Assembly: GCF_020509005.1 (NCBI RefSeq)
Contig: NC_063021.1
Coordinates: forward strand, 620,001-684,000
DNA length: 64,000 bases
Direction of reading: 5' to 3'
Origin: Fulvia fulva
Taxonomy: Eukaryota; Ascomycota; Dothideomycetes; Mycosphaerellales; Mycosphaerellaceae
Shown piece after piece: positions 23,301-36,053 of the stretch; the first letter of the stretch is position 1, and each line of letters opens with the position of its first letter. The notes below the pieces were generated by a model, which had not been told where the DNA came from, made no database searches, and saw only the letters and a program-made list of their open reading frames with translations. Both the position numbers and the translations under genes were made by a program.

Positions 23301-26300
23301 AACGCCTACCTATAGACCGGATACTACCCGATAGCTTTTAAACAATCGACGATAGTGGTCCTACGTAAGCCGTAGAAGGAAGACTATACGTAGGTGAAGT
23401 CGTACCGCCTAATTGCGCTCCTTAATACTCTTAGGAAGGCGCTTAAGAAGCTAGTTATAACGAGACTCTCCGAGGCGGTAGAGGAACACTCCCTACTCCC
23501 GGACACCTAGATAGGTGCGCGCCTATAGCGATCGACGCTATCCGCGATAGAACTTATCACCTCTTAGGTAAAGGCTATCTAGTATAAGAATAGGGACAAG
23601 GTGGCTTCCTTACTTAGCCTAGACATATCGGGAGCCTTCGACTACGTGTTATACCCGCGGCTACTCTATATCCTAAGGTCGAAAGGACTCCCTAAGTGGC
23701 TTGTTAACTTCGTACGGTCCTACCTCTAAAACCGTAGTACGTCGATCCTAGTCGGCTAGTATAGAAGCCTATTTTAAGCAGTCTATACTAGAATCCTATA
23801 AGGCTTAAAATTAGTACCTATTCTATTCCTCTTCTTTATAGCGACGCTACTCCTAGCCCTAGAATCCTAGAACACCGCTACGAGCGGCTTCGTAGACGAC
23901 ATAAACATCCTAGCGTAGTCTGCCTCGACTAAGGAGAACTATAGGCTACTAGAAGAGAAGTACAAGATCTACGAGGACTAGGCTAGGAGGCACGGGGCTC
24001 GGTTTGCCCTAGAAAAGTACAATCTAATACACTTTACGCGCCGGCTACGGTTCTATAATATACAAGCTTCTATCTAGATATAGGGGTATACGACTAACCC
24101 GGTAAATTAGCTTAGGATCCTCGGACTATAGGTGGACCCGGCGCTACGGTAGAGGAAGTACGTATAGGCAATATTACGGAAAGCTAAACAGAATATAGTA
24201 TTATGCCAGAGGCTTACTACGTCTATATAGGGGGCGGACTTCCGGTAGTTACGACTTCTATATACGGCTATTATACGGCCAGTCCTTACCTATAGTAGCT
24301 AAGTATAGTCCTTAGGCGAGAGGGCCTACCTATCGAAGGGACTCGTCGCGCCGCTAGCAAAGATCCAAAACCAATGCCTAAGGAAGGTCACTAGGGTATA
24401 TAAGTCGATACTAACGAGGATACTTAAGTATAAGACCGCTATACCGCCGATCGACCTATATATCTAGGGACTACGGACCTCCTACTTAGGCAAGTCGGTA
24501 TAGTACCTAGTATAGAAGGTCATCGCTAGTATAGTCGTAAGGGCCCGCAAATTAGTACTAGCGTATAAGGGCATTCGACCCGGAAACGAGCCGAACTACC
24601 GGGTAAGGGACGAATAGCTAGTAATATAATAGGAAGGTAAGAAATCGTTTATAGAGTAACTATAGAAAGAGAGGTAGAACAACTAGCTTGTAGGGCATAG
24701 TAGACGCCCTTAGCTAGCGGGACAACCTAAGGAATAGTTAGCTATAAAATCCGCGGTTAAGTACCCCCCGAAGCTTATCTACTACCGCCTTACGAGGGTA
24801 TAGAGTAGTATAGTAACCTAACTACAAAGCGAACATATCGGCCTCTAGGGGTACCTATTATAGAGGAAGGTTCTAGGATACACGAATACTAGCTACCCCT
24901 ACGGCTATCGCTCCTAGAACGTACGGCACGTACTCCTCGTCTGTCCGAGGTAGTCGCTAGGAAGGGGGGAGCAGATAGAAAAGGCGAGGAACCGGACGAT
25001 TAGGGCACTTCTTAATAACGCTAAGGACCTACGGCGTATTACGAACTAGATACTAGAGAAGGGCTAGCTAGAACAGTACCGTCTAGTAGGAGTAGTATAG
25101 GAAGAGAGGATACGACGTAGCGCGACGAGACCGGCTAGGAGCGGGGGCTAACGGGGTAGTGACATAGACTACGTACGTTTAGAGGGAAAGCTAAACTAGA
25201 TAAGGAGTAGTCGGGGGCGGGAAGGGTTTTCACCTATTCGGGTTTCCCTTTGTACATAACAATAGATATATAGATAGATAGATTATTTATTCGCCTGTTT
25301 TAGTGCCCTATAGCCTATACAGGTCTCTCGCTATTTAGGTCTATTTGTGTAGGTAGGAAACCCGATTAACGGATGAAAACCTCCTCGTCTTTACCCTCCT
25401 CGTTCTTTCCTGTCTTATCCTTTCGTTCTCCTTCCTTTAGGGTACGCTAGTGTTATAGTTGTTACCCTATAACTACCTTGCCCGTAACCCTAGTGATGTC
25501 CTCCTCTCGATTCCCTTTCTCCCTTCTGTTTCCCCGGCTCTTCTCTCTCTCTCCCTCCTCTCTATCCACCTTTCCGTTTCTACTACTAGGGAGAATTGCT
25601 CTAGGTAGTCCTCGTTAAGGATCCATCTTGTCACTCTCCTTATATCTTGTCTGTCCTAGATAATGGCCTAGTATTGCCTATCTCTTGCCTTCGCCCTCTA
25701 CTAGCTTCTCCCTTTTACCTACTTAGTACAGTTCAGCACTATGTGCTCCGGGTTTTGGGATAGGTAGCTATAGGGGTAACGTTTGGAATCGTATCCTAGG
25801 ACTCTTCTTTAGTACAAGTATGCTCTTAGCCTAATGTACTTAGAGCGAATCTAGATAGCTATGCTTACTTCCGCCCTCTTTAGGTCTTTATAGATAAGGT
25901 AGTTATACCTCCCGAAGGTCCTGGCCGCTAGTAGGGCTCCTAGCCTTACCGGTTTTTGGTTCTAACGCGTTTCCTATAGGTGACCTACGATCCTTTCTGC
26001 TTGGCTTTGCTTCTTTTTCCCTTTGTCCCCTATATTAGCTTGCTCCCTCAGAGCTTCTCTCTGTTCAAGGGCTACTAGGATTTCCTATGATGTTTTTAGG
26101 TCTACTTCCTTCTGTAGGATCATATATAGCCGGTTAGGTCTTCTCCTCCTCTGCTACTAGGTTCTTATCCTTTGAGTAGCTGCTTAGATAGTTCCCTAGG
26201 CTGGGTATACTAATGTCTTCTCTACGTATTGACACCTCATGCCCTAGAGGTACTCCCTAATAGGGGCTGTACCTGATTCCATTTCTATTGTCCTGTAAGG

Positions 26301-29300
26301 GGTTGACTTATATACCCCTAGTACTCTCTTTAGGTAGGCTGCCTACGCTCTATTAAGGGGGTCCTTAATTCTCTTCGGGATGTGTTTTTCCGCTGCCTAA
26401 ATTGCTGCTCTATATAGTATTACGGGCTTGACAATGGCCTTGTATATAGTCTAGGCCTTTATGAAGGTCGCCCCCTAGGTTAACGTAGTAAGTCTCTCGA
26501 TTAATTATCTATTAGTGTCCGCTCTCGCTTACGCCTTCTTCACTTGTGGTCCCTAGCTAAGTTTCGGGTCTAGCTATATCCTAAGGACTCTAAGTTCCCA
26601 TATAGGATAGGTCTCGAACCCCTAGATTTTTACTAGTACTACTAAGTTGTGTTTTGTCTTTACCTTACTAAAATAGATAAGTTAGTACTTGTCCGGTACG
26701 AATTTTGCCCTATGCTCTCTTGCCTACTTTTCGCATTGTCTATGTCTCTCCTCTAGGAGTGCGCAGTTTTCCTCTATAGACCCCGACTACGCTAGGATAT
26801 TTGTATTATCTACGAACCCCGATACTAAGGTGTTTACTGTTTCTAGGAGTGGGGTCAGGTCGGCTATAAAGAGGAGGAACAGAATTGGGGAGAGTGTAGA
26901 GCCCTATAGGATGCCCGTGTTCGTAATTAGGGTCTACGGGGCTTTGAAGGACCCTAGGAGGATCTAGGTTGTTCTGTCCTTAAGGAATGACTACACAAAG
27001 TGTACTATCTAGGCTAGGATACTTTTTATTCTAAGGATGTGTAGGAGCCTTACGTAGGACATATTGTCGAAAGCCCCTAATATGTCTAGTGAAAGCAGTG
27101 AGGCTACCTTGTTATTACTATAGTACTAGATGTGTCTGATTTGCTCTATGATCAGTTCGACTACTATAAGGGTAGATCTCTTTTGTCTCCCCCCTATTTA
27201 CGTTACCGGGAGGAGGTTGTGTTCTTCTACTATTCCGGTGAGCCTTATAGCCACGACCTTCTCTAGGAGCTTCCCTAGTGTGTTTAGTAACGCAATTAGT
27301 CTATATGACTTCAACTTGGTATAGTCTTCCTTTTAGGGTTTCCTTAGGACGTAAGTTAGTGATTGCCTAAAGGCCTTTAGGCAATACCCCTACTTTATAT
27401 ACTAAGTAAAGATTGGCGTAAGCACTAGAGTAATAAGGCTACTACTAGCTTTTAGGTAATAGTTAGGGATCTTATCTAGGCCTAGGGCTTTATTGCCCTT
27501 CAGTTTCTTGATAATGTTTCCGATCTCTATAGTTGACACTTACTAGTTAGCCTCCCTTAGCGGAGGAATGTGTGTTTCTAGGATGTTACTTAGGTCTACC
27601 TCTACCTAAGTCCCGAAGAAGTGGTCTACGAATGCTTTCGCTTTCCCTATCGGAGTGGTTTACGTTTCCCCGTCTTAGTCCTATATTAAGGGAAACTAGG
27701 GCGGGGAGTTTCGTTCCTCGTCTAGTTTCCTAGCCTATTCTACTAGTCTCTAGATTTGTTCCGGGTGTTCTGTGATCATCCCTATAGTTAACCTCTACTC
27801 CTACGTCTTGTCTCTTCTGATCTACGCCTTCTTTGCTTTGTACGCGTTGTTATAGGCTTCCTAGTTTGCTTAGGTGCGTCGTTACTCCTATCTCCTTCTT
27901 GCTCTCCTTACCTCCTTGACTTTGGCTATATACTCTAGTGTCTAGTATAGCTTCTAGTATAGCGACCATCTCTTCTTAGGTATATAGGCCTAGGCTGCCC
28001 TTTGTATAGCTTCTATTAGCTGCTCCACTACTTGGTCAATCCCCTCCGTTATATATATATTGTTAATGTTCACCTGTTCTAGTTCGCCTTCTAGCCGCTG
28101 CTATACTAGTGTCCACTCGGCCTGCTTCTAGTAGAGCCTCCTCTTAGGTTCCCTCTCCTCCTTAACTATAAGTTAGATGTCGGTTTGGATTAGATAGTGG
28201 TCTGATAAGGACTCTAGTTAGTCATTGACTATATAGCTTTCTACCCGTCGTGTTAAGGCGTAGGACATAAAGTATAGGTCTAGCGTGCTAGAACTGTTGT
28301 TTCTAGCCTAAGTTTCTGTTCCCTTTAGCGTGATCAAGTCCATTTGGGCTGTTTCTATCTGACTAATGAGCCTCCCTACTAAGAAGTAGTATGCTAGGGT
28401 GAAGTCCGATCCCTACTTTAGGTAATAGAGGTTGAAATCTCCTATTACAATGTTATGGTTTTGTTAGTCTATTGCTTCCGGGAGCCTTCCTAGCGTGTGT
28501 AGTTGTGTACTACTTCTGGACTCTAGAGGTAGGTTGTATACGCTATAGATTAGGACTTGGCCTTGAGTTGTTTTAAGCTATACTATAGTGATATCCCTAT
28601 CGGTTCTCGGCTAGGCCTACTAGTCCTCTACTAGTACCTTCTTACTAACATAGATACAAGTTCGTAGGACTCCCTCGGTTCTGTTTATTACTACGTAGTA
28701 TCTCGGGTCTCGTATAGTTAATAGAATCCTAGAGTATAGGTTGATCTATAGTTCCTATATTACTATAATATAGTGTTCCTCCGGGTCTAAGGCTTATAGA
28801 AAGCTCCTTTAGACCTTGTCTTTGCTTCTGTTCACATTATACTGAATGATTGATAGTCTATTAGTGTAAGGCATTAGGACATGTTTGTGTCTAGGTCCGT
28901 TTAGTCTTACTGTTAGTCTTACTATTAGTTTTTCCGTCCCTCCTCCTGTTCTTCCCTTTAGGGTTGGCTCCCTATCATTTGGTTGATTCTTATTTGTCTA
29001 TTGCTCTGCGCTGCCTTGTACAAGAACGTTAGTCTCCCTATTACTAGTACTATTTGTGGCTCCTCTTATAGCCGGGGTCTCTTATTCGGGTGGGTGGTTC
29101 TCTCTAGTTGTTTCTGTTTACCTACTAGGAACCTAGTTAGTGTTGTTACCCTTGCTTCCCGCGCTCTCTACTAGGCTGATAGTCTAACTAGGCATTAGTT
29201 TGACTATGCCGGGTGTTTTCTCCTATATACTACGTATCTTGTGTCCTCCTTCCGTTTTTGGCACTCTTAGGTCGCGTGATTACTAGCACAGTATAAGTAG

Positions 29301-30278
29301 ACTAGTATAGCTTTGCTATACTTTAGGGTAATATGTCCGTACTGTTAACAGTTGAAACATTAAAGGATTCTGTAGTTGCTCTAATAGATTTCTATATCTA
29401 GCCTCTTAAAGTCCTAGTACAACCCTTAGTCTAAGACCTTGTTCGCTTGCTCTAGTATTGCAACCTATAAGATTAGCGAGGAGGCCCTCTTACCCTCCTC
29501 TATCTTCTTCTTGACCCACGCTGTCTTTATGATCTATAGTCCTAGTGCTATTACCTAGTTTTGCCTCTAGAGGTTTAGTGTATCCCTTTATGTATTAAAG
29601 GTTCGTAGGACCCTATACGCAATTACTATGTACTATTAATAGGAGACTTTTGCTATGCTCCCGATCTTTAGTGTCTACTCCTTGTTTATTTCGAGGGCCT
29701 TCTTGTCCTATACGTATACTATAAACAGCTTGACCCCTTTATTATCTACCCTTACTCCTACTATGCCCTTTACTCCGATCTTCTCGACTATCTCCCTCCC
29801 GGTTATCTTTCCTATCTCTTCCTTCTCTTTCTAGTCCGTAATATAGACTCGTAGTACTATACTTTAAGGGGGGGTAGGTTGGCTCGCGATTATTACCTAG
29901 GTCGTTAGGCCCTAGGTCTGTCTCGGGTCTCTTTAAGGGTTATTTCTTGCGTTTCGTATTGCTGCCTCGATTACTATGTTGATCGTAGTGCTTGTTTGTC
30001 TTTTAAGCGCCTTCAGTCCCCCGAGCAGTTCGCTTATTACTCCTTTTAGTACTCTCTCCGGAAACCTCCCTTCTTCTACCGCTACCATCTCTTCCGCCTT
30101 CTTATAGAGCGTCCTCCACTCGTCTCCCCCTTGCTCTCGGTCGTCTACTACCGTCGTCGTCGCCATTTTTACTAAGATATATATGTTCCGAGTATATAGT
30201 TCTGTCGATACAATAGATATATACCTATATAGGCCGGATAGGGTCCTAGAACAGGGGAATGACAAATCTATCTATCTA
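20371..30278 (+). mobile_element. LINE A copy 2, heavily RIP-mutated, interrupted by LINE B
   Basis: It is the same LINE as at 11,596-16,581 in opposite orientation, starting ATCGATCTCTACGCC at 20,371 and running plus-strand to 25,272, with its last stretch at 30,210-30,278 after LINE B. A 12-bp target duplication, TTAATRTATAAT, lies at 20,359-20,370 and 30,279-30,290. Alignment by eye with copy 1 shows almost all differences are CpA to TpA or TpG to TpA. All domains (knuckles near 21,370-21,540, endonuclease near 22,270, FVDD reverse transcriptase near 23,890, terminal CCHC near 24,900) remain traceable. It sits in the gypsy reverse transcriptase frame. Confidence 0.9.
25273..30209 (-). mobile_element. 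LINE B: RIP-degraded non-LTR retrotransposon inside the tail of LINE A copy 2
   Basis: Flanked by a 14-bp duplication, ACAATAGATATATA, at 25,259-25,272 and 30,210-30,223. Read on the minus strand it shows zinc knuckles near 29,350-29,270 (CFNC..YGHIT and CASNHAT.EC), an endonuclease motif (NHNIVIGDFNLYYL) near 28,450 and a reverse transcriptase active site GFVDNTNILA near 26,810. ORF1 probably begins MATTTVVDDREQGG near 30,165. The 3' end at 25,273 carries GATA repeats. It is RIP-mutated, though some CpA remains. LINE C at 62,765 looks like a relative. Confidence 0.87.
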
Positions 30279-30290
30279 TTAATATATAAT

Positions 30291-33200
30291 TAGAACGATG
30301 CTAGTCCGTTATATAAGCCGAATAGTAGTACTAGACACTCGTAGATGCCGTATCGTATCGTAAACGCCGTTAACTACTCGTGCCCTTTAGCTATCCGTAA
30401 CTTATTAAAGGCTACTATAATGTCTAGCTTCGTAAAGTACTTCTTACCGTATATACGGTTAAGCGTCTCTTATATTAAGGGAATCGGATACCGGTTCTTA
30501 ATAGTGATCGCATTTAATCCTCTATAGTCGATATAAACACGTAGCCTACCTCTAGGCTTACGTACTACTAGTACTAGTATAGGAGACTAGCTCGTCTTTT
30601 GCCCTACTTTCCGTACCTTCCCTTTAGATGTTTACTCGTCTAGCCATTTCTTAACTGCCTCGTTCTCCTTCTTAGCTAGGCCGTAGGGCTTGCGGTATAG
30701 TAGCTCTTATAGACTATTAGGCTTAATATGAATCTCATGATCTACGCCTAGTCGGTAAGGTAGGAGTCCTTTATAATCCTTAGCTAAGAAAGCGTCCGTA
30801 ATATCGTAGTATATCGGCGGCAACTTCTCCTTCGGGTTGTGATTAAACTGCTTGTTTAAGAATTGGTCTAGATCATTAGTAGCTATTGCACTTAGCTTAA
30901 GCTCTCCGTTATCGCTCTTACGCCTAGTAGGCATAATGTAGAAGCACTTAGCCCTAGGCCGGTGCGCGTACATTCCCTACGCGCGTTAAGAAACGCTCTA
31001 GTAGTCCACTTCTTCATCGTCTATATCTTCTAGGTCATATAATAAGACGTTTAGCTCCGCCCCTCCTACTATAAAGCTCGCTACTTCTCCGGTAAAGGGC
31101 TCTAGTCTATACCGTACTAATACCTACTTCTTCTTCTCGTAATAGTTTAGGGATTACACTATTATCGATGTCTTATTCTATAGACAGTGACCAAAGTAGT
31201 AATCCGATCTTAATGCTACCTCGCCTATCTCCTAGAAGATGTTTAGGTTATACGCTATAAGCTAAGGTAGGCTAAAGACGATATTATATTCGAGGTCGCT
31301 AACGTAGTATAACATTTACTCGTAATAATCGCCGATAACTACGTCTATAAGGGCCGCGTATATAATCTGCCGTGTAGTGGCCGTTCTATCTCCTAGTGTT
31401 AGTCGTCGGCTTTACGTTAAAGGGATTAGGGGTATTATATATTTACGTATAAATTTCTAGTCAAGAAAGAGAGAGGTAGAAGTAGAATCTATAAGGCCTC
31501 GAGCCTTTCTATATTATATCATTACGGGTAACAATATATAAGGGTATATAGCTAGCTGTTATTTATCTAGTGCGTATACCGATATCTTAAGCTCCTTACT
31601 ATAGTCTATTACCGCCTCTTACATTCCGTGTCTCTTAATCTTATACTCTTTCTGTCCTAGGAAGTTCGGGTGACCGCTATCTACTACGCTTAGGCAGCGG
31701 TCGTACTATTTCCCTACTACGGATCGGCGGCTAGGGAACTAAGGTTCGCGTTCGGATTCGGCGTAGTATTACGTAGACGCGGTGGGCGATAGTCGCTATC
31801 GTACCTATATATTAGGCATTTAGGGTTAGTCGATACGTAAGAACCTATACGGTAGCGGTAGTACTTATCCTACTTCTTAAGGTCTTCGCGCTACTTACGG
31901 TTAAGCGTAGGTAGGTTCTATAGATATGTCGGTAGATCCTCCTTCTTCTTAGTACTAGCGTACTGTAGTAGGCGCTATACTAAGGCACCTACTATACCGG
32001 TAGCGGTACTAGTAACTACGTTACCGTTGTTCTAGTTATTCTAGCCGCTATTACCGTTCGAGTTACTATTACTACGGGGGCGCTCCTTCTACGGGTATAG
32101 TCGATCTGTCTCGTAGAAGCTCTCGTCTAGTACGGTATACTCCTCGATAACGTCTTATATACTATCTAGGCGGCGGTCGACTTCGCGGTCGCCGAAGGTC
32201 TTAATAAAGTACTTACGGTTTAGTCGGTTACGGAATAGTATAAGCTCGGTCTTATCGGTCTATAACATCTAGGCGCGTAACTTCGAGTAGCGTATATAGA
32301 AGGCTATAAAGGTTTCGCCTTGTTCTTACTTATAGGTAGCAATGTTAACTATAGCCTTAGTTCCTTTATTACGTATACTATATTAGCGTATTATCTAATC
32401 TAATAACTCTTCTCTAGTCTTGAACTTATTAAAGGACTACTATCTAGGCATAGGGATCCTCGGCTTAATACTTCGCTAAGGATCACCTTACGTCTACCTA
32501 TATACGAAGCGTAGACTATCTACCTTAGTACGGAAGGTTACTATAGTTAGCTTTAGGAGAACACTACTATACTAGCTATCGAAATTAGGGTCATTATCGT
32601 TCTTAAAGTGCTTAGGGTTAGGCACACCCTTACCGATCTCTATACCGCGAGTAAGGGTACGGTCAATAGTAAAGAGACGTTCTAGAAGGTCAACTAGTAG
32701 TGTCTAGGTACGGGTATTACGTATTCTCGAGTCACGACTATTGTTAGGTCCTAGTCGCGGACGGTCGTTATTACGTCCTCGGCTATTATTACTATAGTTA
32801 TAGTCGTCTCTATCGTTATTACTACTACCGCTACCGCCACCTCTACTAGTAGCTTCGCGATACCTACGTAATAGCTACTCGAGTAAGGTCTCGCGTAGGC
32901 GGGAACGAGAGGGTCGGCGGCCTAAGCGGCCCCTACCTCCGTTCTATATAGTGTCTCCTGCCTTAAGCCGAGCCTTTAAGTCATCGACTTCTTGTTATAG
33001 GGCCTAGTTCTTCACCTTAGCATCTTGTACCTTCTTCTTCTCCTTCTCGTAGATCTCGCTAAACTACTTATATAGGTTGTTAGCTTCCTTATATTTCTTC
33101 TCTAGCTCTTATAGCTTAGCTAGGTCGTAATCCTTCTTACTCTTAAGATCCGCTACTATTTTCTATATGACAAGCTCTTCACTTCGTAGCATCTTATAGA

Positions 33201-33946
33201 TACGGTCGTATTCGGTATATAGCGTAGTGTACTAGGTGTTCTAGAGGTCGTTAGCTCGCTCTATTATATCGAGTTGTCTACCCTTAGTAATCGCCGTGTT
33301 AACTACTTATAGTACGAAGTCGTAGGTAGTCTTCGGGTATTAGGATATAAGGGTCGTAAGGTTATCTAGGGTAATATTCTAGTATTCGGATGCGAGAATA
33401 TGTTCTGCCTCGTCGAGTAATAGATACACCTCGTCTAGGTCGCCGCCTAGGTTCTCTTTGAGCTTGAACTCGAACAGTTCTATAAAGTCAATCTTACTAC
33501 CTTCTTCTCGCTCGAAGGCCTTCTAGTAAGCTTTATTAATCTCTTGTTATAGCGCGACACCGGTGTCTACTATGACCCGCCGGTTGTCGTCCTATATCTA
33601 ACTCTAAGGGAAAGAGGAGAGGTCGGGGAAAAGAGATATACGCTACTTACTTTTGCCCTTAGGCTTAGGTAGCGGTAGTATACCGCCGTTCGCTATTTAT
33701 AAAGTCATGTTGTCTAGGTTCGGGGGAGGCGTAACGGTGCCTATATCCTAACTGTCTACAAGCGCGCGACTACCTACTAATAATGTCGCTACGTTACGTT
33801 CTCTAGGTATCTACGCGCTATACGCCTTACCGTGTTCTATGTTCTAATGCGACTCTACGCGTTCTCGAGTTCTACGGTTCTGTCTATTCCTATTGTTACG
33901 CGTCCCTTACCTAGATCCGCGATCTAGGTAGGGTAGTAGAACAAAC
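30291..33946 (-). mobile_element. Ty3/gypsy element, 5' half: gag and first part of pol
   Basis: On the minus strand the section 30,973-30,707 is open for 88 codons with LPPIYYDITDAF...LPYRLGVDHEI, the usual segment just before gypsy reverse transcriptase. It is followed by [20 protein letters not shown] and [15 protein letters not shown]. The frame stops where LINE A copy 2 enters at 30,290. The part from about 31,700 to 33,700 is in the gag position and appears rich in charged residues, but no knuckle was confirmed by eye. The element totals about 17.1 kb with its insertions and about 7.2 kb without. Confidence 0.82.
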
Positions 33947-34130
33947 TATAAGGGCGCGCGTATTATAGGGTCCGAACGAGATAGTTATTGTTCTACGAAG
34001 CTACGAAAGAGGAGCGCGAGGCGCGGCGAAGTTATAAAGTAAAGCCAAGCCGCGCTAACCCGATACGGAAGGTCCGCGGTTTAGCCGGGCCGACGTAGCT
34101 ATAGTAGGGGGTCGCGGGCTACCCGTAACA
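33947..34130 (-). repeat. Gypsy 5' LTR (184 bp)
   Basis: Direct repeat partner of 16,995-17,178. Minus-strand terminus is TGTTACGGG, and the CTTTA target duplication follows at 34,131-34,135. The visible differences between the two LTRs (one CA/TA near the terminus and one TCA/TTA internally) are both RIP-type transitions, so the copies were probably identical at insertion. Confidence 0.93.
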
Positions 34131-34860
34131 CTTTACTACTAAGAGAAATAGATTGTCTAGAGTTAGTAGGAGACTGTTCCTATTAACTAAGAATCACTAG
34201 AAACTAGGAGACTGTATCAAATTTGAGACTAGTCTAGTTAAGAGGTAATAATCAAGCTGCCCTTACCCTAGTAAAAGATATATATATTTATAATAAGTCA
34301 AAGTATATTAACATTACCTATAACGCTATTAGGAAACTTTAGTAGAGGAGGCTTATTGTTATTAAGTATACCCTAACCTCTAAGATAGTTATAGACGGGT
34401 TTATAAAACTAAAGACTAGTCTATACTTCTAGAGGTTTATAAGCTAGCTTAATCTATTATAAAAAGGTCTAAGTACTATTAATAGGAAGTAAGCAGACTA
34501 TAACCTCCTATACGAGATAAGTAGGAGTATTAAGATGTAGCATCTCAAAGGGAGTCAACAATTAGGAAGTGATCTAGTAGCCTAAGGCATCTACGATAAC
34601 TTAGCTTATAGGGAGATACCTTCTCTCCCCTTTAGCTTAGATAGACATCTAATATAATCAACACATTAGTTCCTAATATATTGCTATATGCTCGTGCTAT
34701 TAGTCAGTTGAAGATTGATCTCTTACTCTACTCCGCTACTATTAATCCGTACCTATTTAATACGTTATACTATATTAAGACTTATAAGTAGAGTATAATT
34801 ACGACCTACCTAATAGCAGATATTACGCTTAATATTAGAGCTACGATAACACGATATTAT
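34131..34860 (+). mobile_element. Ty1/copia, 3' part (end of RNase H) and probable 3' LTR remnant
   Basis: The copia frame continues directly after the gypsy target duplication: LLREIDCLELVG, then LRGNNQAALTLVKD, KSKYINITYNAIRKL and KIVIDGFIKLKT, the C-terminal copia RNase H. The protein ends near 34,440. A purine-rich AAAGGGAGTC at about 34,547 could be the polypurine tract, with LTR sequence following toward 34,860, but no second LTR copy is in the window to confirm it. RIP-type composition ends about 34,860-34,910. Confidence 0.75.
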
Positions 34861-35222
34861 CGACCACACCGTGATGTCGTGTAATCGACATGATATCAAG
34901 CTACGATAACATGGCGATCGAACGGGCCCTAGGGCAGCTGCCTTCTAGGGTTCTGCTGACACACTGCAGCATGACTAAGTGAAGCTTTCTCGGAGGCTGC
35001 GGATCGCCGGCGCACGCCGGTTCTGGTTTCATCGCTGCTCGGCCGAAGACTATGCTTTGATAGGTGCGCCATACGATCACTGTGTACATGCCTTTTGACT
35101 TGTGGCATCACTCCATCTTTGTCGTGCTTCTGAACAGTGCCTCGTGAGTCTGTGAGCGGAACATTCGTCGGTGAGTGGATACGCAGACATGCTCAATGCT
35201 TACCGGACATAGTTGTCGCAGC
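34861..35222. other. Left border of the gene island, no gene seen
   Basis: Base composition changes here from RIP-type to ordinary. A 13-bp direct repeat, AGCTACGATAACA, occurs at 34,839-34,851 and 34,899-34,911, one copy on each side of the change. The short open frames on the minus strand around 34,901-35,111 have no recognisable similarity and are not called. The stretch probably includes the 3' flank of the peroxiredoxin gene. Confidence 0.5.
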
Positions 35223-35888
35223 CTACTTCTTCTGCATATTCCTCGTCGTCTGGTTCTCCCCCTCCGTACTCAGATTCTTCCTTCCATCATAAGTCCCCAA
35301 CCACTTCAACACCTCATTCGCACTCTGATCCGGCGGAAACACCGGATAGAACACCTTGATCACCTCCCCATCCTCAATCGCCATTGTCAGTCGCTTGATC
35401 AATTTCGACCCCTGCCACTCGAAAGTGGGTAGATTGAGTGCTTGGGCCAGCTCCAATTTCTCATCAGAAAGCAACTGATACGGCAAATGCATCCTCTCCT
35501 TTAGTTCCCGCTGGTACGCAGTACCCTGGGTGCTCGCGCCGAAAATGTGGGATACCCCCAAGGTTAGAAACTCTTTGGAGGCGTCGCGGAAGGAACAGGC
35601 TTGTGGCGTGCAGCCACGCGCCCCGGGAATTTGGTTCCATTCTTCTGTGATCGTTTCGTTGGGGCCGCCGGTGCGGGGGTAGCAGAAGAGGACGGTGAGG
35701 CCGGCGAGGGTTGAGATGTCGACGGTGTTGCCGGCTGTTGATGGGAGTGGTATGGAGGGAAGTTTGAGGCCTGGGAGGTGGTTGCAGGCGCCGTCGTCGG
35801 TAGGGGCAGGAATGTCGGTTGGGAATGTTGTGTCTACGGAATGGTCAGTCGACGGGGTCTTGTCAGTGAAATGGCACTTACGAGCCAT
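35223..35888 (-). CDS. PrxQ/Bcp-type peroxiredoxin (AhpC/TSA family)
   Basis: Thiol peroxidase that reduces hydrogen peroxide and organic hydroperoxides. The thioredoxin-fold core shows a fungal-type YPRTGGP segment and the active-site region RGCTPQACSFRD. The peroxidatic Cys (about residue 77) and a second Cys five residues later (82) are the atypical 2-Cys PrxQ arrangement, as in yeast Dot5. I place the start at 35,888 and a 48-bp intron at 35,834-35,881 (GTAAGT...TAG with CTGAC branch site), giving about 205 aa. The intron length is a multiple of three, so the unspliced frame stays open and extends upstream to 36,053; that longer form could add a mitochondrial-type N-terminus but is less likely. 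Nuclear or cytosolic location is inferred from Dot5-like relatives. Confidence 0.88.
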   Translation of the reverse strand: MARKCHFTDKTPSTDHSVDTTFPTDIPAPTDDGACNHLPGLKLPSIPLPSTAGNTVDISTLAGLTVLFCYPRTGGPNETITEEWNQIPGARGCTPQACSFRDASKEFLTLGVSHIFGASTQGTAYQRELKERMHLPYQLLSDEKLELAQALNLPTFEWQGSKLIKRLTMAIEDGEVIKVFYPVFPPDQSANEVLKWLGTYDGRKNLSTEGENQTTRNMQKK

Positions 35889-36053
35889 GGTGCTGTGTGT
35901 GCAAGTGTGGTTGAATGTCTGCACCGTAGGAGTTCTATATCTTGTGCACAAGGGACGGAGAAGCAGCTTCTGTGACATCGGACGACTTCCGGCGTAATTG
36001 ATATCTCGAAGTGATTTGCTCAGACGTGAGATGAGACGAAACCTTGTAGACAT

